Assembly: GCA_900758315.1 (NCBI GenBank)
Contig: CAAERF010000083.1
Coordinates: forward strand, 1-6,981
Source of the DNA: an uncultured Oscillospiraceae bacterium
GTDB taxonomy: Bacteria; Bacillota; Clostridia; Oscillospirales; Oscillospiraceae
Length of the DNA stretch: 6,981 nt
Reading direction: 5' to 3'
This document shows positions 1 to 6,600 of the stretch, one piece after another (positions within the stretch are counted from its first letter, which is position 1; each line of letters starts with the position of its first letter). The translations under genes and the position numbers were made by a program. The notes under the pieces are model-generated. The model was not told the origin of the DNA. It searched no databases and saw only the letters and a list, made by a program, of their open reading frames with translations.

Positions 1-453
1 GGTGGGGTCTACCGTATGACCGCTTTCCTCCAGCCACGCATCAAACGCCTTGCGCATCGCTGCGGCGTTGGCGCGCTTTTCCTCGTTGGTGACACACTCA
101 TCAAGGTAGATAATGGCATCAAATTTGTCGGTTGCGGTGTTATGGGTAATTTCAGCAAAGGTGAATCTGTCTATATAGGTATGGAATAAGAGTTCCACCC
201 CCAACTTGTGCAGCTCGGTTTCCGCGCGCTGGCGCTCGGAAATTTGCGCTTTTTCGCCCAACGCAGTGCGCAACTTCCGGAACAATTCATCCCCGTTTGC
301 AGGATAGAACGCAGTACTCTTGGTGTCCTCAATTTCCTCAAAGCAGTACGCCTGCCGCGAGGGCGACAGCATCCCCTGTTCAGCCAGCTGTATGGCATCG
401 AGAAGATCCTGCCGATAGGATTGCGATAACGACATTGCGAATTCCTTTTTCAT
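1..453 (-). CDS. Hypothetical protein, N-terminal part (3' end outside window)
   Basis: An open frame of 151 codons runs leftward from ATG at 453 to the window edge without a stop, so only the N-terminus is present. The start is well supported: AAGGAGTG (461-468 on the plus map) lies seven bases upstream of the ATG. The protein begins MKKEFAMSLSQSYRQDLL and is rich in Glu, Ala, Lys and Arg. It has long helix-compatible stretches and no signal peptide or membrane segment, so it is probably cytoplasmic. A segment near residues 101-120 (FAEITHNTATDKFDAIIY) looks like a more folded core. I do not recognise the family and see no catalytic motif. It is divergent from the response regulator gene and separated from it by 347 bases, so a functional link is not implied. 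That it is a real gene is likely; its function is unknown. Confidence 0.7.
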   Translation of the reverse strand, partial: MKKEFAMSLSQSYRQDLLDAIQLAEQGMLSPSRQAYCFEEIEDTKSTAFYPANGDELFRKLRTALGEKAQISERQRAETELHKLGVELLFHTYIDRFTFAEITHNTATDKFDAIIYLDECVTNEEKRANAAAMRKAFDAWLEESGHTVDPT

Positions 454-460
454 AAAAGAT

Positions 461-468
461 CACTCCTT
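461..468 (-). promoter_or_regulatory. Ribosome binding site of the leftmost gene
   Basis: On the minus strand this reads AAGGAGTG, a near-consensus Shine-Dalgarno sequence seven bases before ATG at 453. It selects this ATG over the in-frame Met codon six codons further in. Confidence 0.75.
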
Positions 469-488
469 GTTTATAATTGGTGAATCTA

Positions 489-557
489 GTATGAATTATA
501 GTTCTTATTCGTGTCGAAATCGCTCGAAAGCAAGGATACGAAGGGGAAAATTCATAC
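489..557. repeat. 9-bp inverted repeat overlapping the leftward promoter
   Basis: GTATGAATT (489-497) is matched by its perfect reverse complement AATTCATAC (549-557), with arm centres about 60 bp apart. The left arm overlaps the candidate leftward -10 at 495-500. This could be a two-site operator, but nine bases at this spacing could also occur by chance in an AT-rich patch. TCATAC recurs in the same orientation at 584-589. Confidence 0.3.
495..500 (-). promoter_or_regulatory. Possible -10 element for the leftmost gene
   Basis: The minus strand reads TATAAT, a perfect -10 hexamer about 40 bases upstream of the leftward ATG. No good -35 lies 16-18 bases further upstream: the best hexamers are GCGATT and CGATTT at about 517-523. 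The promoter is therefore weak, activator-dependent or miscalled. Confidence 0.35.
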
Positions 558-740
558 AACAATCATCAAGGCGAGAGAAACAGTCATACAAGAGTTATGC
601 CGCACTGTGATGCCGTGACATTCCGTGTTCAAAGACAGTTCCGCGTCACGCCACGGCGGAGCAACAGGAAGGAAGCTGTTATATAGTTGACCCGCTGTGC
701 TCTGTTTCAGCCGGAATAAATCGTGCATTTACAGCGTCTG

Positions 741-769
741 TTGCAAAAAAGCAGGATATTTGCTACAAT
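741..769 (+). promoter_or_regulatory. Promoter of the LytTR response regulator gene
   Basis: TTGCAA (741-746) and TACAAT (764-769) are separated by exactly 17 bases. A TG dinucleotide at 761-762 makes an extended -10 (TGCTACAAT). Transcription should start near 776, leaving a leader of about 25 bases before TTG at 801. This position also argues against any start codon upstream of about 776. It resembles a housekeeping sigma-A promoter with no obvious operator beside it, suggesting basal, fairly constant expression of the regulator. Confidence 0.7.
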
Positions 770-784
770 ACTTTTAACAAGCAA

Positions 785-795
785 AAGGATGGTGA
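785..795 (+). promoter_or_regulatory. Ribosome binding site deciding a TTG start for the regulator
   Basis: AAGGATGGTGA matches the anti-Shine-Dalgarno complement AAGGAGGTGA with one inserted T. Its GGATGG core ends eight bases before TTG at 801. The ATG at 789 and GTG at 792 lie inside this element and so have no usable RBS of their own. Confidence 0.6.
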
Positions 796-800
796 GCGCA

Positions 801-1508
801 TTGTATAGGGTGGCAGTCTGTGAAGACGAAGCAATTCTATGTGCAAACCTGTGCGCACAGTGCGAATCTATTCTGGACAAGCTGAAGGTCGAACACAGAA
901 TCACATCATTTTCATCTGCCGAAGAACTGGAAAATGCGCTCTTGGCAGGAGAAGAATTTTCGCTGCTTTGTCTGGATATTCTGATGGGCGGAAAAAGCGG
1001 CATGAAACTGGCGCAGGAACTGCGGCAGCGCGACGACAAAACCAGCATCCTGTTTATCACAAGCTCTACGGAATTTCTCAAGGACGGCTACAGCGTCCGC
1101 CCTATCCAGTACCTGCTCAAGCCGGTTCAGGCGGCTGAGCTGGAACAGGCAATTACAACCGATCTGCGGTTGTACCACCGCCCTTCCACAGTGACCTTTC
1201 ATGCGGGCGGCAAGACGCTTGTTATACCGACAGAGGATATTTACTATGCCGAGAGCCGGGAACACGGCACGGTTCTTCATATGACACATGGCGAGAAATT
1301 TTTGCCGCTGTCGCTGAGCCAAACGGAGAAAATTCTTCCCGGTTCACTTTTTTGCCGCTGCCACAACAGCTTTCTCGTAAATCTTTCCCACATTTGCGAA
1401 GAGGGCGGTCGGACTCTGTACCTGACGGATGGCAGCGACCTTGCCATTGGGCGGCGATATATGGAGCATTTTCAGAATCAATTTGTCCGATACCTCAACC
1501 AAAACTGA
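801..1508 (+). CDS. LytTR-family (AgrA/ComE/VirR-like) response regulator
   Basis: A 235-residue cytoplasmic two-component response regulator, the usual length for this family. Residues 1-120 form the receiver domain. The acidic pocket is in VAVCEDE (E8, D9), the phosphoacceptor is D59 in LCLDILMGGKSG, the switch Thr is T87 in LFITSS, and the conserved Lys-Pro is K107-P108 in YLLKP. Residues from about 130 to the end are a LytTR DNA-binding domain with its hallmark segment RCHNSFLVNLSHI. Family members bind pairs of about 9-bp direct repeats roughly two helical turns apart as dimers. TTG at 801 is preferred because it follows the Shine-Dalgarno-like element and gives the normal MYRVAVCEDE start; ATG at 789 is the alternative. 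The gene converges on the histidine kinase gene, separated only by a terminator, and the two are very probably cognate. The likely target is the direct repeat at 3539-3570. Confidence 0.93.
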   Translation: MYRVAVCEDEAILCANLCAQCESILDKLKVEHRITSFSSAEELENALLAGEEFSLLCLDILMGGKSGMKLAQELRQRDDKTSILFITSSTEFLKDGYSVRPIQYLLKPVQAAELEQAITTDLRLYHRPSTVTFHAGGKTLVIPTEDIYYAESREHGTVLHMTHGEKFLPLSLSQTEKILPGSLFCRCHNSFLVNLSHICEEGGRTLYLTDGSDLAIGRRYMEHFQNQFVRYLNQN

Positions 1509-1530
1509 ATACATTTGATTTTACCAGTGA

Positions 1531-1568
1531 AAAATGCGGCATCTCCCGTTTGGAAGATGCCGCATTTT
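1531..1568. terminator. Bidirectional Rho-independent terminator
   Basis: A 14-bp perfect stem is formed by AAAATGCGGCATCT (1531-1544) and its reverse complement (1555-1568), with a 10-base loop; two further C-G pairs are possible inside. The A/T ends give a TTTT tail on the plus strand and TTTTT on the minus strand. The hairpin lies 22 bases after the regulator stop and 13 bases after the kinase stop, so it can end both convergent transcripts. Confidence 0.88.
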
Positions 1569-1581
1569 CGCGCCTTATCGT

Positions 1582-3465
1582 TTACTGATTTTTCTTTTCC
1601 GGCAAGAGCTTCAGAGCTGTCATAACCGTAAATCGGTTTTCGTCATAGCTGATGTCCAGTACGCTGCCATACTTTTTTGCAATAGCACGCATTTTCATCA
1701 AGCCAAAGCCGTGGTCGGAAGCATCGTCCTTGGTCGTCAAGAGTTCTCCGTTTTCATCGGTGCGCAGGGTTCCGCTGTAGGTGTTTTCGCAGCGGATGGC
1801 AAGATACTGCCGGCGAATCTGCATCGAGCAGAGAATTTCTCCCTGCTCTGTCTGCGCGGCTGCCTCCAAAGCGTTGTCCAACATATTGAAAAGAAGGCTG
1901 CACAGGTCATCCTCTCTGATTTGCAGCATTTCCGGCAGAACCGCACTTACGCGGAAGGTGACATCCTTTTTCTTCGCCTGTGCCGCGAAACGCTGAAAAA
2001 TCGTGTTGACTGTCGGGTTGGCAGTAAAATTCCGGGGCGAAAGCTGTTCCAACTCCCCGTCCAATCGGTCTAGATAGTTCCGAAGCTCCGTCTGATCCTG
2101 CCTCTGTGCCAACAGGTGCAGGGCGGCAATGTGGTTTTTCCATTCATGGCGAAACGCCGCCGTCTGGCGAACCGATGCCTGCGCCTGCTCGTATTTCTCT
2201 TGTGCTGTCTGGCTGCTGATTCTCATCATCTGCATTTGCCGTTGACGAAGCAACATACTGCGCACAAATTCAACGACTACCTGTACAGCGCACAGCAGAC
2301 CGGCAACATTGCACAGCAGCGCATAAAATGCGTGCGGATATCCGCCCAGCATGGATGTTACCGGGTTGCTGAACGGATAGAGTACTTCTACGCCGACATA
2401 ACGGGTGACACCCCAAATCAAAAACAGAAAGGCCGCAACCGCACACAGGCACCAACTGATTCTGCGCTGCATTTCTTCGTGCGAGAACAACATCAGAACA
2501 ATCGCTACGACCAATAAAGAGAAACCGAGCCAGTCACCGACTTTTTCGGTGAAAAGCGGCACCGCCGCAAAACTCCGCAAGGCAGTAAGCAGAATATGCA
2601 GCAGGGCTGTGGCAGCCAAGCCCCAACGTTTTTTGCCCCGAAGTTCGGCTGCCAAGTAAATGTACAGAAAGTCCATGTGGATCAGGTAGACCCAGTTCAG
2701 CAGACCACTGTCGGCATTCAGCCCCGAAGCACTTTCCAGAAAGGTGTTGCAAACGCCTGACACTGCCGCCAATAAAAAGTATCCACTCAAGGGCAATAGC
2801 TTCCACAGCGGCTGTCCGGCCTGAGCACCAAGCACCAGCACCAAAAGCAGGCTTAGCGCCAACATAAGCCTTATCGTCACGGCGGTCATACACCAAACAA
2901 CGCCGGTGGTCTGCACCACGGCATCGGAAAAACGGCTTGCCTGTGAGGGAAACACAGGTACGCGCAGCCCGTTTAGGGACGGTCCGTAGGTGACAATGCG
3001 AAGTGCTTTCCCCGCGCAGTCTTGCGGCAGCGGGATGCAAAGCCCGTTGTAGTTAATGCCGGCAAAATCTGCATTCTGCAAAAATACATCGACGCGGTTT
3101 TCTTGCTGCGGAAAATCCGTGTAGAGAAGTGTATCCTCCAAAAACACCTGCAGACCCGCATTGACGCAGCTAAACTGCAAAAAGCATCGTTCGCCTGGTT
3201 CCTCCATGACGCGCTCCGCTACAACAGGACCGTCGCCTTCCGCCGGTACGCCGTCGATGTAGCCACCAAAACCGAACACAGGTTCGGTTTGCCCGGCTTC
3301 GGTGTAAAATGTCCAGCCACCTTGATCTGATGCCGTGCAATTCAGATAGATGGATTGTTGCGCTTTGTCCGGTTGCGACAGACGAAACAAAAATAGCACG
3401 ACCATTGTTGCCGCTGCGGTCAGCAGCACTCCGGCAGCGCAGAGATTTCTTTTTTGGGTGTTCAC
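1582..3465 (-). CDS. Sensor histidine kinase, 7TMR-DISM-like membrane sensor with AgrC-type GHKL core
   Basis: A 627-residue membrane kinase. GTG at 3465 is chosen because AAGGAGGTG lies five bases upstream and a promoter lies just beyond. Residues 8-28 form a first hydrophobic helix. Residues about 30-180 are extracellular and beta-rich, with patterns such as GLQVFLEDTLLY and GLCIPLPQDCAGKALRI that resemble jelly-roll carbohydrate-binding folds. Seven further membrane segments follow at about 185-213, 220-240, 257-275, 281-298, 311-328, 334-356 and 376-403. A helical linker leads to the H-box FRHEWKNH with H440 as probable phosphorylation site, the N-box LLFNMLDNALEAA (N527, N531) and the G-box DHGFGL (584-589). 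The HEWKNH box and compact ATPase resemble AgrC-like HPK10 kinases, which usually partner LytTR regulators. The extracellular domain plus seven helices resembles 7TMR-DISM receptors. The ligand is unknown; no signal-peptide precursor gene is visible nearby. Confidence 0.92.
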   Translation of the reverse strand: MNTQKRNLCAAGVLLTAAATMVVLFLFRLSQPDKAQQSIYLNCTASDQGGWTFYTEAGQTEPVFGFGGYIDGVPAEGDGPVVAERVMEEPGERCFLQFSCVNAGLQVFLEDTLLYTDFPQQENRVDVFLQNADFAGINYNGLCIPLPQDCAGKALRIVTYGPSLNGLRVPVFPSQASRFSDAVVQTTGVVWCMTAVTIRLMLALSLLLVLVLGAQAGQPLWKLLPLSGYFLLAAVSGVCNTFLESASGLNADSGLLNWVYLIHMDFLYIYLAAELRGKKRWGLAATALLHILLTALRSFAAVPLFTEKVGDWLGFSLLVVAIVLMLFSHEEMQRRISWCLCAVAAFLFLIWGVTRYVGVEVLYPFSNPVTSMLGGYPHAFYALLCNVAGLLCAVQVVVEFVRSMLLRQRQMQMMRISSQTAQEKYEQAQASVRQTAAFRHEWKNHIAALHLLAQRQDQTELRNYLDRLDGELEQLSPRNFTANPTVNTIFQRFAAQAKKKDVTFRVSAVLPEMLQIREDDLCSLLFNMLDNALEAAAQTEQGEILCSMQIRRQYLAIRCENTYSGTLRTDENGELLTTKDDASDHGFGLMKMRAIAKKYGSVLDISYDENRFTVMTALKLLPEKKNQ

Positions 3466-3470
3466 CGTCC

Positions 3471-3479
3471 CACCTCCTT
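3471..3479 (-). promoter_or_regulatory. Ribosome binding site deciding the GTG start of the kinase
   Basis: The minus strand reads AAGGAGGTG, a near-perfect Shine-Dalgarno sequence five bases before GTG at 3465. The same frame is open upstream to an ATG at 3618, but that ATG lies upstream of the promoter and has no RBS, so the shorter protein is the real one. Confidence 0.85.
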
Positions 3480-3488
3480 GTTGCCTTA

Positions 3489-3517
3489 ATTGTAGCAAAA
3501 ACACAGAACGCGCACAA
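3489..3517 (-). promoter_or_regulatory. Promoter of the histidine kinase gene
   Basis: On the minus strand TTGTGC (-35, plus coordinates 3512-3517) and TACAAT (-10, 3489-3494) are 17 bases apart. TG is placed to make the extended -10 TGCTACAAT, identical to that of the regulator promoter at 741-769. The -35 is only half-consensus (TTG). The nearer arm of the 21-bp-period direct repeat ends 21 bases upstream of it, a position suited to an upstream-bound activator. Confidence 0.6.
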
Positions 3518-3538
3518 GAAGAGAAGCGCTGCTTCCTG

Positions 3539-3570
3539 CTAAACGACACGATTTTGCCCCTAAACGACAC
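3539..3570. promoter_or_regulatory. Probable LytTR operator: 11-bp direct repeat with 21-bp period
   Basis: CTAAACGACAC occurs twice, perfectly, at 3539-3549 and 3560-3570, a 21-bp period of two helical turns. Read on the minus strand the half-site is GTCGTTTAG; two such 9-mers separated by 12 bases is the arrangement bound by LytTR regulators such as AgrA and plantaricin PlnC. The core C-GTT-N-A-G agrees with the LytTR half-site pattern I recall, [TA][AC][CA]GTTN[AG][TG], in all but its first two positions. The repeat sits between the divergent kinase and secreted-protein genes, upstream of both promoters. The repeat is directly visible; binding by the regulator at 801-1508 is inference. Confidence 0.7.
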
Positions 3571-3592
3571 AGAAAAAAGACGAATAATATAG

Positions 3593-3598
3593 TAAAAT
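3593..3598 (+). promoter_or_regulatory. Candidate -10 of the secreted protein gene
   Basis: TAAAAT is the best -10 hexamer upstream of the ATG at 3654. The hexamer 17 bases upstream, CAGAAA at 3570-3575, bears no likeness to TTGACA and abuts the right arm of the direct repeat. A missing -35 directly next to an activator site is the usual picture for LytTR-activated promoters. Overlapping alternatives (TATAGT at 3588-3593, TAATAT at 3585-3590) cannot be excluded. Confidence 0.4.
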
Positions 3599-3639
3599 AG
3601 ATTATAGCAAGTTGCCATTGCGGTCTATGAAAATGTAAC

Positions 3640-3646
3640 GGGAGGA
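3640..3646 (+). promoter_or_regulatory. Ribosome binding site of the secreted protein gene
   Basis: GGGAGGA is followed by seven bases and then ATG at 3654, which begins a clear signal peptide. Start and reading frame are therefore secure. Confidence 0.85.
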
Positions 3647-3653
3647 TCACAAG

Positions 3654-6600
3654 ATGGACAAAAGATCTATATTCGGGCGAGGGCTTGCCATACTGCTGTC
3701 GGTTACTTTGATGGCGGCTTGCTTTCCGCTGTCAATCTTTGCGGAGGACACGACACAAGACCCGGATTTTTCGGGTACAAATCTGATGAATCTGGAAAGC
3801 GTACAGCCCAGCGGCTATACGACGACCACCAACCCTTACGGCTATGGCATTGGCGAGCCGTTTCTGATGGTAGAACAGAACGAGCTGATGTATCTGAATG
3901 CCTGGGACAATAATGTTCGGCAGGCATCCTATTTTTCTATGGGATCAGAATCGGCGCTGAAGACCTTCGCAAAGAACAAATCAGGCAGTAGCGGTACTTT
4001 TTCTAACCCCAACTACAAGCTGATGCAGGCGGTGTCCTTTGACCCTACCGGCAGTGGTCGCCGGGATCATGTTGCCTTTGTAGGTGTTTCCGGGCAGGAT
4101 AAAAAGGGCTATATGTGGGTCATTGATACCACAAAAGGAACGGATTCAGACCGCAGCCAGCTGGTAGAGATTGGCGACTTCGGCTATATGTTTGATGGAA
4201 ACGATTTTGAGGTTCCGACCTACTCCAACCGCAGCTTCTTCAATATCGTGGCCGGTGACTTTGACGGTGACGGCAAGGAAAGCATCGTGGTCTATACCCC
4301 GAAGCAAACCCCTAGGAATCAGGCAAGCGGCTGTCAGATTCAGGAATGGGACTACGATGGCAGCAATAAGGCGCTCTCCAAACGCGGCGAGGGCAACAGC
4401 CTGTTGATGGGCTATTATAACGACCATCCTTGGTATGATGTGGAGGACTCGGAGGGCAATCAGCGGCGCAAGCTGGGTGTCTCCATGGCCGTGGGGGACT
4501 TCAACGGCGACTGTGTGGACGATCTGGCGGTGCTGTCCTACTGTCACCGGCTGCCCAAAGACGAGGCCAAGATCGACTACTACCGTCCGGTGGTCAAGAT
4601 CGTCTACGGTACAAAGGGGGATACCGGCAGCTCCATCGTGACCAAATCCGCGGCACAGAGCGAGGAGTTCTATACCAGTATGGGCTATACCGGAGGACGG
4701 TACTACTATGAGTTCCCCGTGGGCGCTTCACTGACCTGCGGCGATTTTGACGGCGACGGCGACGATGATCTGTTCCTGGCCGGTATGCTGGCATACTTCG
4801 GTACCTGGAAGAAAGATTCCAGTATGGTCAACGAGGAGATCACGATGAAGTCCGACTATGTGTATGTTGGAAAACTGACCAATACCGGAAACGGTTTTTC
4901 CAAGACCATGAATCTGAATCGGACCGTAGAATCCAACGGCTGGACCGACGGCGGCTACCATGATGCCGATGATGTATGGCAACAGTTGGCTGTGGAGTCT
5001 GTTGCCATCAACGGCAAGGGGCGCGGCGCAAAGGAGCTGGTGTTCCTCAGCGGCACGCTCTATGATGTCAGCAACAATAAGCCTGCGGCGGTATATACCG
5101 GCGATTACTTCAAGAGCGCCGATGACGGTGCAGGCAGCACCACCCGAATCTCCAACTGTGATATTCAGTCCATTGCCGTGGGCAACTTTGACGGAAATAA
5201 GGCAGGCCGGGAGCAGGTGGTCTTTACCATCGCTCTGAAGCACGCCAACAATAATGAGTCCCACCTGCTGAAGGGCTATATGCGGGGCATAAAGTATAAT
5301 GATGTAACGGTAAACGGCGAAGTAAAGGAGTACGGAACAGCCGGAGGATATGACTGCCTTGTTCCTACGGACAGCTATGTAAACACCGATGCCCAGAATG
5401 CGGTCAGCTTTCTGGTCATTCCCGTGGACAGGAACAACGACGGTGTCCTTGCCAAATACCGGGGTGTAACCTACGCCTACACGGACCCGGATGTCAAGGC
5501 GGTCTTGCAGGCGGCACCCTATTTTGATGAGGTAATGGACGCGGGCAATAACGAAACAGAGTATGTCCTGACGGAAAGCTATGAGCTGTCTGACTGGGAC
5601 TCTGACAGCGTGTCCTTCAGTATAGGCTACAGCACCGAATTCAGCTTCCCCGGCGGAAAGGCATCCATTGAAACAGGTTATGCACTGGACTGGACGAAGT
5701 CCTTCGAGCGTTCTCTGCACGAGGAGTGGAGCCAGAGCTTTTCTGCACAAGCCTACAACAGTGTTGTTGTCAGCCGTACACCGGTGTTCGTCTACGAATA
5801 TGACATACAGAATGCGAACGGCACATGGAACGATAAAACTGTCATGCAGACTGCCATTCCGCAGGGACCTGTGTATGAGCAGCTTTCGGTGGATGCCTAC
5901 AATAAGTTTGCCGAAGAGTATAACAAGTACATGGCTGACCGCAAAGACAAACCGACCTGCTACCTGTTGGAGAAGATCGATCCCGCTGACAACTGGATGG
6001 ACGGCAACGAGGGCGACCCCTACCGCTATAACCATGATGGCTGGGAATCTTTGCGCCCGGATATTCAGGCTGCCGCCATCAGCAAATCGGAGTTTGCTTT
6101 GGGCTATAACGGAACGTTGGATAAGGTGGCATGGACGAAGGAAAACACCACCACAAAAAGCGTAGAAATGTCCCACGGGTTTTTCTTCAACAGCTCCATA
6201 AAATGGGGCAAAGAGGATGTAGCAATGCACGGTGTCACCACAAGCCTTGAATACAGCGATGGCAAGGGAAATTCCACCTCCAAAGGCACTGCGGTGGGAG
6301 CGAGCTGCACCGTCACCAGTCTGGACAAGCAGAGCCTTGTGGCGGAAGGAATTCCCGCGCCTGTTGTAGACGCCTATCGATTCCATTGGACGCTGGGGCA
6401 GTGGCAGCGCCACCTGAGTGGTGCGGCGAACAACAAGACCCCCTTTATCGGCTACAGTGTTACCAATCTTTCCTCTCCGCCGCGAGCCATCGACGATTTG
6501 GACAAGACAATAACCCGCGGCGAAGGCAACTTTGACCTGAAGCTTTCTTGGACAAAGCCGGACTGCGAAAACGGTCATCCGCAGATTACGGGCTACTATG

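Larger units (their letters stand above)
454..800. other. Divergent intergenic region, 347 bases
   Basis: No convincing gene lies between the leftward ATG at 453 and the rightward TTG at 801. The region holds the leftward RBS and -10, the 9-bp inverted repeat, the rightward regulator promoter and its RBS. The middle part (about 600-680) contains overlapping short inverted repeats: GCCGTG 612-617 with CACGGC 652-657, CGTGAC 614-619 with GTCACG 645-650, and AACAG 663-667 with CTGTT 676-680. These could give weak alternative hairpins. I see no T-tailed terminator, no recognisable riboswitch core and no 21-bp-period LytTR-type direct repeat here. Confidence 0.6.

Noticed and set aside
723..800. 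Upstream extension of the response regulator to GTG at 723
   Set aside because: The extra residues are not part of a receiver domain, there is no RBS, and the codons overlap the -35 and -10 elements at 741-769.
1531..1568. Perfect inverted repeat as a transposon end or operator
   Set aside because: Its place between two convergent stop codons, short loop and A/T tails on both sides are those of a shared terminator, and no transposase is present.
2969..2977. CCGTTTAGG inside the kinase gene as another LytTR half-site
   Set aside because: No partner half-site occurs 21 bp to either side and the sequence is coding, so a single match is most likely chance.
3539..3570. Direct repeat as the start of a CRISPR array or target-site duplication
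   Set aside because: Only two 11-bp copies with a 10-base spacer are present, with no cas genes or mobile element; the two-turn spacing near promoters points to an operator.
3466..3618. N-terminal extension of the kinase to ATG at 3618
   Set aside because: It would place the start upstream of the kinase promoter, read through the direct-repeat operator and ignore the perfect RBS before GTG at 3465.
3717..3725. Lipobox MAAC making the secreted protein a lipoprotein
   Set aside because: The -3 residue is Met and the Cys is followed by more hydrophobic residues leading to a good signal peptidase I site at SIFA, so ordinary secretion fits better.
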